Below the pieces are notes generated by a model. That model did not search any database, was not told the origin of the DNA, and saw nothing but the letters and a program-made list of their open reading frames with translations. Below are positions 37,396-47,460 of a stretch of DNA of 64,000 nt, piece after piece. This stretch comes from Chitinophaga pinensis (GTDB lineage Bacteria; Bacteroidota; Bacteroidia; UKL13-3), in the NCBI GenBank assembly GCA_945870425.1, contig CAMBSD010000001.1, positions 248,001 to 312,000 of the forward strand. Reading direction: 5' to 3'. Position numbers and translations under genes: made by a program. Within the stretch, counting starts at the first letter, position 1, and every line of letters begins with the position of its first letter.

Positions 37396-37417
37396 TGTAG
37401 TAGTGATGTTGTAGATA
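37396..37417. promoter_or_regulatory. Second direct-repeat operator, before the beta-glucan operon
   Basis: TGTAGTAGTGATGT followed by TGTAGATATTT; the two TGTAG units start at 37396 and 37410, 14 bp apart, as at 29307/29321. It lies between the regulator gene and the operon, 121 bp before the start at 37517, so it could serve both directions. Confidence 0.5.
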
Positions 37418-37516
37418 TTTAAGTTCCGAAAATTACTTGAAGTATGTGAGTTGGGTGAGGGGTTATGGTTTTAAGGTGCCATATCAAATACATTCGCTTT
37501 ACATAAAACTATTGTT

Positions 37517-39442
37517 TTGGAAAAAAATTACATTTTTAGTCGATTTTTCAATGTTTGTATCTTCTTGATTTTGGCTCAATCTCCAATACATATGTATGCT
37601 CAAAATCAAGATAGTACTGACAGCTCTAAACCAATATCAACGGGACCTACAGGACTTTTACCTTTAAAGAAACTTAATGTAAATGGCTACTACAGGTTTT
37701 TTGGCATCAACAGAGACCTTGAGCAATCATTTGTTGTCATTCCCGGAAATCAATATGCCAATGCACCTGCCTATATTTTAGGGACAGGGGATGTATACCG
37801 TGATCCTCCTTTGATGTTATTGAATTTATCCGTTCAACCTACATCTAAAACTTTCATTGGAATGGACTATGCCTTGTATCACAATTTTACTGGCAATATT
37901 GGTAATAGTCCTATCAATCTAAATTTGGGTATCAATTTGACAGGAAGTATTCAAACCACTTCTGGAAAATTTACAGCACATATGGGAGGTATCAATTGGA
38001 CCGATATGAGTGGAATGGTTTTTAGTAGTTTTATTGGATATCAGAGGTTTAGCATATATGAGCGCTACCCATGGGAAAATAATTCGGTTTCGTATGATAG
38101 AGCTAGCAATTACTTCGAGTACGGAAATATCAGTCGTGATATGCGTTTTGGAATGCAGGCCTTCAAGGGCATGATGATAGATGGAAACGAGTTGCCTTAT
38201 AATTTTTCATTTAGATTTTTATATGGTGTAACCCCTGTTCAATCGATTATTGGTAGCAAGATTCCTGCCTACACCATGGGTTTGCGCATTAGAAAGCAAA
38301 TGAAAAACCAAAGCATTGGTTTTAATATGATGAACTACACTTCATTCCTTGATTCAACTGCCAAAGAAGAAGCAGGTATACAGTTGCAAACCATTTCTTA
38401 TGATGCCAATTGGAAAGGATTTGAATTGTCTACTGAGTTTGGAAGAGGTCAACTGTATTCGGCAGTTCAAAATGAAGGTTGGGGAAATGCCATCCGTTTA
38501 AAAGTTAAAACACCTGCTAAAATTACTAAGATTCCATTTGATATTGAAGGTTTTTATATGAGTCCTCAATTTGTAAATTATTATGGTAATTTTCTTAGTT
38601 CAAATACGGCCTTTTTAAGCACTGCTTCAGTTAATCAAACGGGTTCTTCTGCAGGAGGTAGTGGAGGTATCAGTAATTTTGCAGGCTCTATCACGGATGT
38701 AGGTATGATCAGTAATAATCGTAAAGGGTTTAGTTTTAATTTTTGGTTAGATTTGACTAAGACCACTAAATTAAATGTGGGCAATATGGTTTCTTCTGAA
38801 ATAAAATCAATGGGAAAAACCATGGCTTTTGGGCATAAAATTAATGCTTTGCCTTTTTCAAGATTTGTGCCTTTTGTAAATAATGTAGGTGCCTATAACA
38901 ATTGGACTTCATATTTCCGAGGCTTTTCGCAAACAATGGAGATTATCGATACCAATGCATCGGGAATGCCTAAGACCCTTACTAATTTTAACATGTTGCA
39001 GGTTCAGTTAAAACAAAAAGTGAACATGCCTTGGATGCCTTTCTATTTGTTATATGTAGGTTCATTTGGTTCAGCACAAACCGACTTTAGTTTCATTCCT
39101 GAGTTTAGTAATAAAGCCTATTTGCGTACCTTTTATCATGAGTTTGATGCTATCTTTATGCTTAACAAACAAATCAGCTTAATAACCTCCTATGGCCAAG
39201 AAAATATTACTGGAAATGCACAACTCAATAAAGGTGATAACAGAGATGGTGTTTTAGGGAGCATAAATAACAATGCAATTGAGCAAGAGTCAACCATGTT
39301 AGGATTAGGGATGGATTTGAACATTTCAAAAAATACCACTCTATATTTGAGAAGGCGCTGGTTTAGCCAAGAAGATAAAAGCTTTTTAAAGGATAATATA
39401 AAAGGAACCGAAACCACCATTGAACTAAAACTATATTTCTAA
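37517..39442 (+). CDS. Large outer-membrane beta-barrel, first gene of the glucan operon
   Basis: 641 residues; N-terminal signal peptide ends near MYAQN. Throughout it alternates amphipathic strands and ends ELKLYF, an outer-membrane C-terminus (terminal Phe). No TonB-dependent plug, no SusC box and no carboxypeptidase-like N-terminal domain is seen. It occupies the place of SusC as the first gene of a polysaccharide operon, so uptake or surface attachment is inferred. Start at TTG (37517-37519). Followed 2 bp later by a second barrel gene. Family not recognised. Confidence 0.72.
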   Translation: MEKNYIFSRFFNVCIFLILAQSPIHMYAQNQDSTDSSKPISTGPTGLLPLKKLNVNGYYRFFGINRDLEQSFVVIPGNQYANAPAYILGTGDVYRDPPLMLLNLSVQPTSKTFIGMDYALYHNFTGNIGNSPINLNLGINLTGSIQTTSGKFTAHMGGINWTDMSGMVFSSFIGYQRFSIYERYPWENNSVSYDRASNYFEYGNISRDMRFGMQAFKGMMIDGNELPYNFSFRFLYGVTPVQSIIGSKIPAYTMGLRIRKQMKNQSIGFNMMNYTSFLDSTAKEEAGIQLQTISYDANWKGFELSTEFGRGQLYSAVQNEGWGNAIRLKVKTPAKITKIPFDIEGFYMSPQFVNYYGNFLSSNTAFLSTASVNQTGSSAGGSGGISNFAGSITDVGMISNNRKGFSFNFWLDLTKTTKLNVGNMVSSEIKSMGKTMAFGHKINALPFSRFVPFVNNVGAYNNWTSYFRGFSQTMEIIDTNASGMPKTLTNFNMLQVQLKQKVNMPWMPFYLLYVGSFGSAQTDFSFIPEFSNKAYLRTFYHEFDAIFMLNKQISLITSYGQENITGNAQLNKGDNRDGVLGSINNNAIEQESTMLGLGMDLNISKNTTLYLRRRWFSQEDKSFLKDNIKGTETTIELKLYF

Positions 39443-39443
39443 T

Positions 39444-41165
39444 ATGAAAAATATTTATTCCTATATAATCTTAACAATTCTAATGCTACCCATAGTTGCA
39501 AAGGCCCAAGAGAAAAAGATTGATTTCTTTGGGTCTGGACGCTTTGTTTTTAATAACAGCAGCATCGGAGGTGAACTTATTAAACACGATTCAACTACCG
39601 CTCGTAAACAAATGACTGGTTATACATTGTTTGATTTAGGTTTTCATATCAGACCTTCAGAAAACACTGAGATAAAAGCTATCACACGTGTTCAAAACGA
39701 CATGACAGGCTTTTGGGGCGGTGGTATTGTATTCAATTTGCGTGAACTGTATCTAAGAGGATTAATGTTTAATCGCATTAAATACCAGGTGGGTGATTTG
39801 AATACAAGAATGACAGAGTATACCTTATTCAATTATCAAGGAGAAATGGGTCAAAACAATCCATTGGCTTTAAATACATTTGGTGAGGTTATTCAATATG
39901 ATAAATTCTACGGTCAAAACTCTTGGCGTCAGCAAGGTGCAACGGCAGATATAGGCTTTGATTTTAATAAATACCTAAATCATATTCATCTAACTGGATT
40001 GATAACCAAGAATCGCCAAACCGATTATTTTACCACACCTGATAGGCTTTTTTCTGGCGCTAACATGCAAGCAAAATTGTTTAACCAATTAAACCTTGGC
40101 TATAATTATACCAATGTTTTTGATGTGCAACATTCTGCAATGTTTTCAAATGCCATGTTTAACAATAGGGTGCAAAGCATTGATGTAAAAGAAAAATTTG
40201 CATATAAGAATATGCAGTTTGATTTGGCTGGAGAATTTGGTGTGTCTAATGTTAATTTTGAGAACGCCCAAAATGCGCCACAGTTGAAGGATGGTTCTTT
40301 TATGGATGGGAGCATAGCTATCCAAAACAAGAAAAGCAATTGGAATGCATCATTAGCTTTGAGAAGTGTTGAATCGGAATTTAGAAGCATGGGTGCACAG
40401 AGCAGAAGGGTTGATTTTACAGCTGTTGCCAATGAATTTGCTTACTACACTAATCGCGAGACCCCAAGGCCAGTTAATATGCTATCATTGCTTACAGATG
40501 GGAATTATTATAATATGTTTTTAAGTCCAACCCTTAAAGATTTTAACCCTGCTTACGAAAATATATTGCCGTATGGTAAAGCCACACCAAACCGACAAGG
40601 GGCTGACGTGAAATTGGGATGGAATCACAGCAACAAAAACTTATTAAAACTTGGAGCCAATATTTCGTTTTATAATGAAATTACAGGACAAGGGACAACC
40701 AATCTAAGAAGTTTTAATAATACAGAATTGCATGCAGATATTGGTATCAATGAGTTTTATAAAGGCAAGAAAAAAGTGCATCTTGGTGTATTTGTAAAAC
40801 AACAAAATACCAGCAGAAGTGGAACCCAAGGTATTGATAAAATTGATTTGAAGAGTATGCAATATAAAGTGGGTTTGGAATATGAAATGATACCTAATTT
40901 AGAATTGCAATTGGCTGGAATAATTTTAGAAGCGAATGGAAATGAATTTATGGCACAAAGAAATTCGTTTAATGAAATTATCTTCTATAATGCCTATAAA
41001 GCCGATTTATCAGAAACACTTTTATTAGGTGGAATTAATTATCAGTTTAGTAAAAATAATTGCTTGAAGATTCAATATCAACAAGCGGATTGGAACAATA
41101 AACTGCTTGCATCAAACCAGTATACCATCAGCAAATTTGCCATTTTATATAACTTATTTTTTTAA
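39444..41165 (+). CDS. Second outer-membrane beta-barrel of the glucan operon
   Basis: 573 residues; signal peptide to about IVAKAQ, then strand-rich sequence ending FAILYNLFF, an aromatic outer-membrane C-terminus. Begins 2 bp after the first barrel gene. It is not similar to SusD, which would be an alpha-helical lipoprotein. One segment (LRELYLRGLMFNRIKYQVGDLNTRM) looks like a periplasmic-turn region. A two-barrel complex with the preceding protein is possible but unproven. Function unknown. Confidence 0.7.
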   Translation: MKNIYSYIILTILMLPIVAKAQEKKIDFFGSGRFVFNNSSIGGELIKHDSTTARKQMTGYTLFDLGFHIRPSENTEIKAITRVQNDMTGFWGGGIVFNLRELYLRGLMFNRIKYQVGDLNTRMTEYTLFNYQGEMGQNNPLALNTFGEVIQYDKFYGQNSWRQQGATADIGFDFNKYLNHIHLTGLITKNRQTDYFTTPDRLFSGANMQAKLFNQLNLGYNYTNVFDVQHSAMFSNAMFNNRVQSIDVKEKFAYKNMQFDLAGEFGVSNVNFENAQNAPQLKDGSFMDGSIAIQNKKSNWNASLALRSVESEFRSMGAQSRRVDFTAVANEFAYYTNRETPRPVNMLSLLTDGNYYNMFLSPTLKDFNPAYENILPYGKATPNRQGADVKLGWNHSNKNLLKLGANISFYNEITGQGTTNLRSFNNTELHADIGINEFYKGKKKVHLGVFVKQQNTSRSGTQGIDKIDLKSMQYKVGLEYEMIPNLELQLAGIILEANGNEFMAQRNSFNEIIFYNAYKADLSETLLLGGINYQFSKNNCLKIQYQQADWNNKLLASNQYTISKFAILYNLFF

Positions 41166-41174
41166 TACACGAAC

Positions 41175-42209
41175 ATGAAAAAAGCATTGCTATACATAGG
41201 AATTATCAGTCTGACAATACTATCATCATGTAAGAAGAGTGATAAAATTGAAGGCCCCGAATTGGTAGATTTATTTGGAGAGTTTAAGGTATTAGAACCA
41301 TTGAAAGCATCCATTGCCAATCCGAATTTTGCTACAGGTGATATTGTAAATTATCACACAAAACTATCTATTCGCACCAATTGGACGATTGAAGTGATAG
41401 GCTTAAACAGCGGGGCTATGAAGGTATTTACAGGTAATGAAAAAGACTTTACACTGAATCCAGTTATATGGAATGGCAGCATCACTTTTGCACCTTTTTT
41501 TAGAAAGAATGAACCGGTAGTAGCCCGAATGAGATTTGATAATTATCCAGATACACTTTACTCCGATACAATTACCATTTCAGCGTCTCGACCAACACCT
41601 GCTGTTGATATTCTTATTGATGATTTTGAAAGTCCGCAACGTGCCTATAATACCTTTACAGAAGGACAACAAACATTTAATTCAACATCAGTAAACTTCC
41701 AAGGCGTAGCACCTGCAGAAAAGAATAGATTTTATGCCCTGGGAGCTAATCATGGTCCTACTGCAAGTTTGTTTTTGTGTGGAATGGGATTAAGTGCAAA
41801 GGCAAGTCAAGGAACTGGTAACAATTACTTTGTTTTTAATACGGACAATCCAAAGCGCATTTATTTTAATGCCTACGTAAATGGTTGGGGCGAAAACAAC
41901 GCACAACTATCTGTGCAGTTCCAGGAAGATGACAATTTAGATGGTGTGTATCAGCCGGCACAAGAAGGAACCTACCAACAACAATTCAATGTGAATTGGA
42001 CAGGATGGAAATTGGTATCATTCTCATACGATCAAACAAGCATATCTACATCAGGTGGATTTGGGAATATTGATGCAACTGGTAAGAAAGATCTAGATAG
42101 AATAATCAATGTGCAATTTTTGTTGCTAGCGCAGCCAGGAACAGCAGGAAATACGAGGGTCGGACTTGACTATGCTTCGTTTACCTACATCAATCCATTT
42201 CAACCATAA
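41175..42209 (+). CDS. Surface lipoprotein with sandwich domain
   Basis: 344 residues; MKKALLYIGIISLTILSSC is a type II signal peptide with lipobox (LSSC), followed by KKSDKIEG. The N-terminal half is Ig/PKD-like (about 30-135, ending TLYSDTITISAS). The C-terminal half starting VDILIDDFESPQRAYN (about 145) is a jelly-roll sandwich of the galactose-binding/CBM type, with RVGLDYASFTYINPF at its end. A surface glycan-binding role is inferred from this and the operon. It ends on the A that begins the next start codon (1-nt overlap). Confidence 0.73.
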   Translation: MKKALLYIGIISLTILSSCKKSDKIEGPELVDLFGEFKVLEPLKASIANPNFATGDIVNYHTKLSIRTNWTIEVIGLNSGAMKVFTGNEKDFTLNPVIWNGSITFAPFFRKNEPVVARMRFDNYPDTLYSDTITISASRPTPAVDILIDDFESPQRAYNTFTEGQQTFNSTSVNFQGVAPAEKNRFYALGANHGPTASLFLCGMGLSAKASQGTGNNYFVFNTDNPKRIYFNAYVNGWGENNAQLSVQFQEDDNLDGVYQPAQEGTYQQQFNVNWTGWKLVSFSYDQTSISTSGGFGNIDATGKKDLDRIINVQFLLLAQPGTAGNTRVGLDYASFTYINPFQP

Positions 42210-43381
42210 TGAGAAAAATATTTACATATATTTTCACATTATCTGTATTGGTTTCGGCATGTGGTATCCGCATGCAAACCACACAACTAACTGATGAATG
42301 GGGTGGAACCTATGCAAATAATGCTGTAAAAGAATTTCAGGATAAGGAAATTTACAGCGATCAAACCGTGGATATATGGGGCATGGAAAAGACCGACTGC
42401 AAGAACTTTCTACGTGTGGATACCATTTCATTTAGTGGCAAGTCTTGTCTTAGTTTAACTTGGAACAGAACAGGCAGTTGCCCTTGGATTGGTTTTGGTA
42501 TTGGTTGGAATGGTTATGCAGCAAAGGATTTAAGCGAAGTAATGGAAAAAGGTAGCATCGATTTTTATATCAGAGCTATCAAAGGGAAACAATTTATTCC
42601 TACCCTTATTTTTTTATTAGAAGATTATTCAGGTGTACAAACAGCAGCTTTGCTCAAAGCCAAGCATTTGACAAAATATCCAATTGATGAAGAATGGCAG
42701 AAAGTGAGTATTCCATTGAATTCCTTTTTGCAAGCATCAAAACCATTAAGTGATTTTAGCAATATCAAAAGTTTGAATGTGGAATGTCAAGGCGAAGGTT
42801 CATTTTTGATTGATAAAATCGAAATAGGAGGTGCTGCAGCAAATGCAGTATCTGTAAGTAAATTTGGTAAAACCATTACCCAAAATTTTCCTGCCTATAT
42901 CTTTAAAGATGATTTTACTTATGCATGGGGTATGGGCAATTACCCCGGAAAATTGATTGAATTGAATTCGATAAAATCTTATCAAGGTAATAAGTCTATT
43001 CATGCCAATTGGAATCAAGATGAAAGCGGCAAACAAATCCGTCAAATTGGAATGAATTGGGAACATTGGCAAGCCATTGCATTTCCTGATTCAATCAATA
43101 GTTATGGTTTGCAGTTTTATGTAAACTGCAATAAAAAAAACACGTTGAATAATATCAAGATAGGATTCGAGTCCTATAATGGCAAATCAGTTTTGTTGCC
43201 CATTAATGAAAATTATATAAGTCCATTACCTAATAGTGATTGGCAATTGGTTTCCATTCCATTTAGTGAGTTCAATTTTGCGGAAATAGGATTTGATGTG
43301 AATAGATTCAAGCAATTAACAATAGAATTTAATAATTCAGGCGAGATATGGCTTGATGAAATATTTTTAAAGAAACAATAA
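42209..43381 (+). CDS. Surface lipoprotein with two CBM-like domains
   Basis: 390 residues; lipobox at about 14-18 (LVSAC) after a hydrophobic N-terminus. Two homologous sandwich domains follow (about 45-205 and 225-388), both with a WxxIGFGIGWN/IGMNWEHW-type motif and an ending LIDKIEIGG or WLDEIFLKK, like the CBM11/ExoP-like fold used to hold glucans. No enzyme motif is present. It starts 1 nt inside the previous gene's stop and ends 3 bp before the GH3 gene, so all are one transcript. Confidence 0.72.
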   Translation: MRKIFTYIFTLSVLVSACGIRMQTTQLTDEWGGTYANNAVKEFQDKEIYSDQTVDIWGMEKTDCKNFLRVDTISFSGKSCLSLTWNRTGSCPWIGFGIGWNGYAAKDLSEVMEKGSIDFYIRAIKGKQFIPTLIFLLEDYSGVQTAALLKAKHLTKYPIDEEWQKVSIPLNSFLQASKPLSDFSNIKSLNVECQGEGSFLIDKIEIGGAAANAVSVSKFGKTITQNFPAYIFKDDFTYAWGMGNYPGKLIELNSIKSYQGNKSIHANWNQDESGKQIRQIGMNWEHWQAIAFPDSINSYGLQFYVNCNKKNTLNNIKIGFESYNGKSVLLPINENYISPLPNSDWQLVSIPFSEFNFAEIGFDVNRFKQLTIEFNNSGEIWLDEIFLKKQ

Positions 43382-43384
43382 TTT

Positions 43385-45625
43385 ATGAAGTTAAAAACAG
43401 TTTTACTATTATTTCTTATCGTTTTGTTCAACCAAGTAATTGGACAGAATAATTCAAGTTCAATAGAACGTGCAAAAGCACTCTTAAGTAAAATGACCCT
43501 TGAAGAAAAGGTGGGACAGATGACCCAACTTACCATTGAAATGATTTCGAAAGGAGTTGGTAACGACATTAGCAAGCCCCATGCAGTTGATACGGCTAAA
43601 TTGAGAAATGTAATCGTTAATCTTGGAGTAGGTTCGATACTCAATGTGAGTGGCTATACCTACACTGTAAATCATTGGAAAGAGGTCATTAATTCTATTG
43701 AAAAATATAGCAAAAAGTCAAGATTAAAGATACCAGTATTATATGGCATTGATGCCATTCATGGTGCTAATTACACTGTAGGAGCTACACTATATCCTCA
43801 GCAAATTGGACTGGCTGCTACATTTAACCCTGAGCTAAGTTATAAAATGGCCCAGTATGTTGCCAATGATGTTCGTGGTAGTGGTATTCCTTGGAATTTC
43901 TCTCCTGTTTTGGATGTGGGAAGAAACCCAATGTGGCCAAGGTTTTGGGAAACATTTGGTGAAGACCCTTATCTAGTTTCACAAATGGGAGTATCGATGG
44001 TGAATGGTTATCAAAATACGAATAATGGTAAAGTTAGATCTTTTGCAGCTTGTTTAAAACATTATGTAGGTTATAGCAATCCGCAAAGTGGACATGATAG
44101 AGCACCTGCTTATATTCCGGAGCGTCAACTTCGCGAAATATATTTATTGCCATTTGCCAAAGCCATAGCCGCAGGTGCCAAAACCATCATGATTAATTCA
44201 TCTGAAATTAATGGGGAACCTGTGCATGCAAGTAAATTTTTATTGCAAACCATATTGAGAGATGAGTTAAACTTTAAGGGAATAACTGTAACCGATTGGG
44301 AAGACATAAAGAATCTGACTACAAGACACAAGGTGGCTGAGACATATAAAGAAGCTGTTGCCTTATCTATTAATGCAGGTATTGACTTGGCTATGGTGCC
44401 GCTTGATTTGGAGTTTACTCAGTATTTGATTGAAAACGTTAAAGAAGGTAAAGTTAAATTAGATCGCATTGATGAGGCTACCCTGAGAATATTGAATCTA
44501 AAATTTGAATTAGGTTTGTTTGACGAAGTGAAAACGAAAACCCCAAGATTTATTGAACCGGAACAAATTGAAAGCAAGAAATTGAGCTATGAATTAGCTT
44601 CTCAAAGCATCACGTTACTAAAAAATCAATTTAACAGTTTACCACTTGCAAGTAATGAAAGAATATTGGTTACAGGTCCCAATGCAAATTATATCAATGC
44701 CTTAAATGGCGGATGGACACACACATGGCAAGGCAGAGACACCAGTTATAATCCTATGGTTTTAACAGTGGCAAATGCACTCCAAAATGTATTTGGCAAA
44801 TCACAAGTAACTTACCTAAAAGGAAATTCATACAACCAAATTTTGTCTTCAAATGAATTACTAAATGCTGCCCAAAATATGGGTACGGTGGTATTGTGTT
44901 TAGGTGAAGATACCTATACTGAAAAGCCTGGTGATATTAATGATTTGGAACTTGAACAAGCGCAACAAAATTTAATTAAAATTTATAAAGAAGCGGGTAA
45001 GAAAGTAATTGTAATTTTCTTGGAAGGAAGACCTAGAACTTTTGTGAAGACTGAGCCTTTTTGTGATGCTATTCTTTATGCTTATTTACCCGGTAACGAA
45101 GGTGCTTTGGCGATTGCTGATATATTGATTGGTAAAGTTAACCCAAGCGGCAAGTTGCCATTTACATTCCCTCGTTTTGCAGGCACTCATATAACCTATG
45201 ATTGTAAATATACAGAGACCCTTAACAACGATTTTAAACCTATTGGATTTAATCCATTGTTTCCTTTTGGTCATGGATTGAGTTATACCCAATATGAGTA
45301 TTCAGATTTAGTTATTGATAACAAAAATCCTTCGACAAGTGATAGCATTTTAGTTAGGGTAAAAGTAAGTAATAAAGGAGAAATGGATGGATATGAGACG
45401 GCACTGCTTTATGTATCCGATGAGTATGCAAGTATTACCCCCTCTATCAAAAGACTTAGGGCATTCAAAAAAGTTTATCTTAAAGCTGGAGAATCAAAAA
45501 ACGTATCAATTAAATTGGCTATATCAGATTTGGCATTTGTTGGGTTGGATAACAAGTTTATGGTGGAGCCTGGTAAGTTTGTAATTAATATAGGCAATTT
45601 GAATGATGCTATTATTGTTAAATAA
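43385..45625 (+). CDS. GH3 beta-glucosidase
   Basis: 746 residues; N-terminal signal peptide (FNQVIGQ). The (beta/alpha)8 domain (about 25-380) carries nucleophile Asp304 in GITVTDWED and the KHYVGYS motif; the second GH3 domain (about 400-610) contains GLGEDTYTEKPGD and PGNEGALAIADILIG, and a C-terminal Fn3-like domain closes it (DLAFVGLDNKFMVEPGKF). The overall order is a normal periplasmic GH3 beta-glucosidase that would cleave oligosaccharides from the non-reducing end. Operon position fits beta-1,3-glucan breakdown. Confidence 0.92.
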   Translation: MKLKTVLLLFLIVLFNQVIGQNNSSSIERAKALLSKMTLEEKVGQMTQLTIEMISKGVGNDISKPHAVDTAKLRNVIVNLGVGSILNVSGYTYTVNHWKEVINSIEKYSKKSRLKIPVLYGIDAIHGANYTVGATLYPQQIGLAATFNPELSYKMAQYVANDVRGSGIPWNFSPVLDVGRNPMWPRFWETFGEDPYLVSQMGVSMVNGYQNTNNGKVRSFAACLKHYVGYSNPQSGHDRAPAYIPERQLREIYLLPFAKAIAAGAKTIMINSSEINGEPVHASKFLLQTILRDELNFKGITVTDWEDIKNLTTRHKVAETYKEAVALSINAGIDLAMVPLDLEFTQYLIENVKEGKVKLDRIDEATLRILNLKFELGLFDEVKTKTPRFIEPEQIESKKLSYELASQSITLLKNQFNSLPLASNERILVTGPNANYINALNGGWTHTWQGRDTSYNPMVLTVANALQNVFGKSQVTYLKGNSYNQILSSNELLNAAQNMGTVVLCLGEDTYTEKPGDINDLELEQAQQNLIKIYKEAGKKVIVIFLEGRPRTFVKTEPFCDAILYAYLPGNEGALAIADILIGKVNPSGKLPFTFPRFAGTHITYDCKYTETLNNDFKPIGFNPLFPFGHGLSYTQYEYSDLVIDNKNPSTSDSILVRVKVSNKGEMDGYETALLYVSDEYASITPSIKRLRAFKKVYLKAGESKNVSIKLAISDLAFVGLDNKFMVEPGKFVINIGNLNDAIIVK

Positions 45626-45630
45626 ACCAA

Positions 45631-47451
45631 ATGATGAAAATAAAATTTAGACTTCTTTTATTATTAAGTATTACCATTCCATTTTCAGGATTCTCACAAG
45701 AGTTTTTGAGATGGTCGGATGAATTCACGGGCTCGCAACTTGATACCAATTATTGGGAATACCAAATAGGCGATGGTTGTCCAAACCTTTGTGGTTGGGG
45801 TAATGATGAAAGAGAATCGTATCAAAAAAGCAATGTGAGTGTTGAAGGAGGTTTATTAAAAATAAAAGCCAAAAAGGAAAATATTGGCAACAGCACTTAT
45901 AGTTCAGGCAGAATCAGAACGATGAAAAAATTTGATTTTGCCTCAGGTCGAATTGATGTGAGAGCGCGTCTTCCAATTGGTCAGGCATATTGGCCCGCTG
46001 TATGGTTTTTGCCAACAGAAAATTATTATGGTGGCTGGCCTTTAAGTGGGGAGATTGACTTATTAGAGGGCAAAGGACAAGAACCTAAAAACACTTATGG
46101 AACCATTCATTATGGTGCGCATACCCCTAATAACAAATATACGGGAGCTTCCTATACATTGCCATCAGGTTCGTTCACAACAGACTTCCATACTTTTTCT
46201 TTGATATGGAAAGTAGATACCATACAATGGTTGGTAGATAATGTAGTGTATAGTACCAAAACCAAAAAAGATTTACCTGATTTTTGGTGGCCTTATAATC
46301 GAAATTTTCATTGCATTGTAAACCTTGCTGTAGGTGGTTATTTTTTAGGTTATCCAGATGGGACAACACCTGATACTGCTACTCTTCAGTTAGATTATAT
46401 TAGGGTGTATCAAAACCTTGATGACCTATTTATTTCAGGACCTGAGGCTATTTTACGTGCTGATCAACAAAAGGAGTATTATACCCAAAAGTTAGCGGGT
46501 GCAAGCTACGATTGGGTCGTGCCTATGAATGCTAAAATTGTTTCAGGACAAGGAACACCAAATCTTAAAGTAAATTGGGGATTAAAGAGCGATAGTGTAA
46601 AAGTAAAAATTACATATAAATCAGTCACTAAGACAGTAAGCAAATATGTGAAGGCCCTTCCAGACACATGCCAAGGAGTTATTGATAATATTGAAAGCTT
46701 AAGAACAGTTTATTGGGTGGGTGGAAATGGAACTTATAAGGCATCAGTAAGCACTCCATCTAAAGACTCAGTTAACAGTACCTTGATGTGCAATAGGTAT
46801 TATAGAAATGGCTCTACCACATACGATGTCTTAACCGTATTTACTGATGTGATTAGAAATGCAAAGCCTTTTGAAGAGGGAAGTCTTTTATTTAAAATGA
46901 AGCTTTACACTACTGCTCCTATTGGTACTCAAGTAAACATTAATTTCGAGAATAGAGTTTTGTCATCAAGTGATTACCCAAGTGGAAGAAGATGTGTTTT
47001 GCAAGCTACTACCAGTAAAACAAGGTCATGGGAAGAATTGGTCTTTAAGTTAATTTTAAAACCCGATGCCAACACACCTGAGGGAAGTATTGACCAGTTG
47101 GTAATTTTATTTGCACCTAATTCAAGCAATACTGATGTATTTTATTTTGATGAATTTGGCATAGAAGAAACACCTTGTAAAACCATCAGTTCATCTATAA
47201 ATGAAATGAATACTAATTTAGGTAAAATAACGGTATATCCGAACCCTTTCAATCATCAATTGCAGATTGACTCTAAGCATCTGCCTGACGAAATTAGCAT
47301 TATGAATTTGATGGGCCAAAACATCTTACAATCAAATAACCTAGATGAAATAAACAAACAGCTGCCAAATCTAAAAGAGGGTGCTTTCATACTTAGGCTG
47401 TCTATTAAAGAGCAATACCATTTCTTTAAAATTATTAAATCAAATCCATAA
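45631..47451 (+). CDS. GH16 endo-beta-glucanase with T9SS signal
   Basis: 606 residues; signal peptide ends near SGFSQ. The GH16 catalytic domain (about 25-265) has EIDLLE with nucleophile Glu141, Asp143 and acid/base Glu146, as in laminarinases (family fold; exact linkage not proved). After it come a PKD-like domain (about 275-345) and a CBM-like sandwich (about 355-515), then a T9SS sorting domain starting TVYPNPFNHQ (about residue 530) and ending HFFKIIKSNP. It would be secreted and tethered at the cell surface to cut polymeric glucan. It begins 5 bp after the GH3 stop. Confidence 0.93.
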   Translation: MMKIKFRLLLLLSITIPFSGFSQEFLRWSDEFTGSQLDTNYWEYQIGDGCPNLCGWGNDERESYQKSNVSVEGGLLKIKAKKENIGNSTYSSGRIRTMKKFDFASGRIDVRARLPIGQAYWPAVWFLPTENYYGGWPLSGEIDLLEGKGQEPKNTYGTIHYGAHTPNNKYTGASYTLPSGSFTTDFHTFSLIWKVDTIQWLVDNVVYSTKTKKDLPDFWWPYNRNFHCIVNLAVGGYFLGYPDGTTPDTATLQLDYIRVYQNLDDLFISGPEAILRADQQKEYYTQKLAGASYDWVVPMNAKIVSGQGTPNLKVNWGLKSDSVKVKITYKSVTKTVSKYVKALPDTCQGVIDNIESLRTVYWVGGNGTYKASVSTPSKDSVNSTLMCNRYYRNGSTTYDVLTVFTDVIRNAKPFEEGSLLFKMKLYTTAPIGTQVNINFENRVLSSSDYPSGRRCVLQATTSKTRSWEELVFKLILKPDANTPEGSIDQLVILFAPNSSNTDVFYFDEFGIEETPCKTISSSINEMNTNLGKITVYPNPFNHQLQIDSKHLPDEISIMNLMGQNILQSNNLDEINKQLPNLKEGAFILRLSIKEQYHFFKIIKSNP

Positions 47452-47460
47452 CATATAAAT

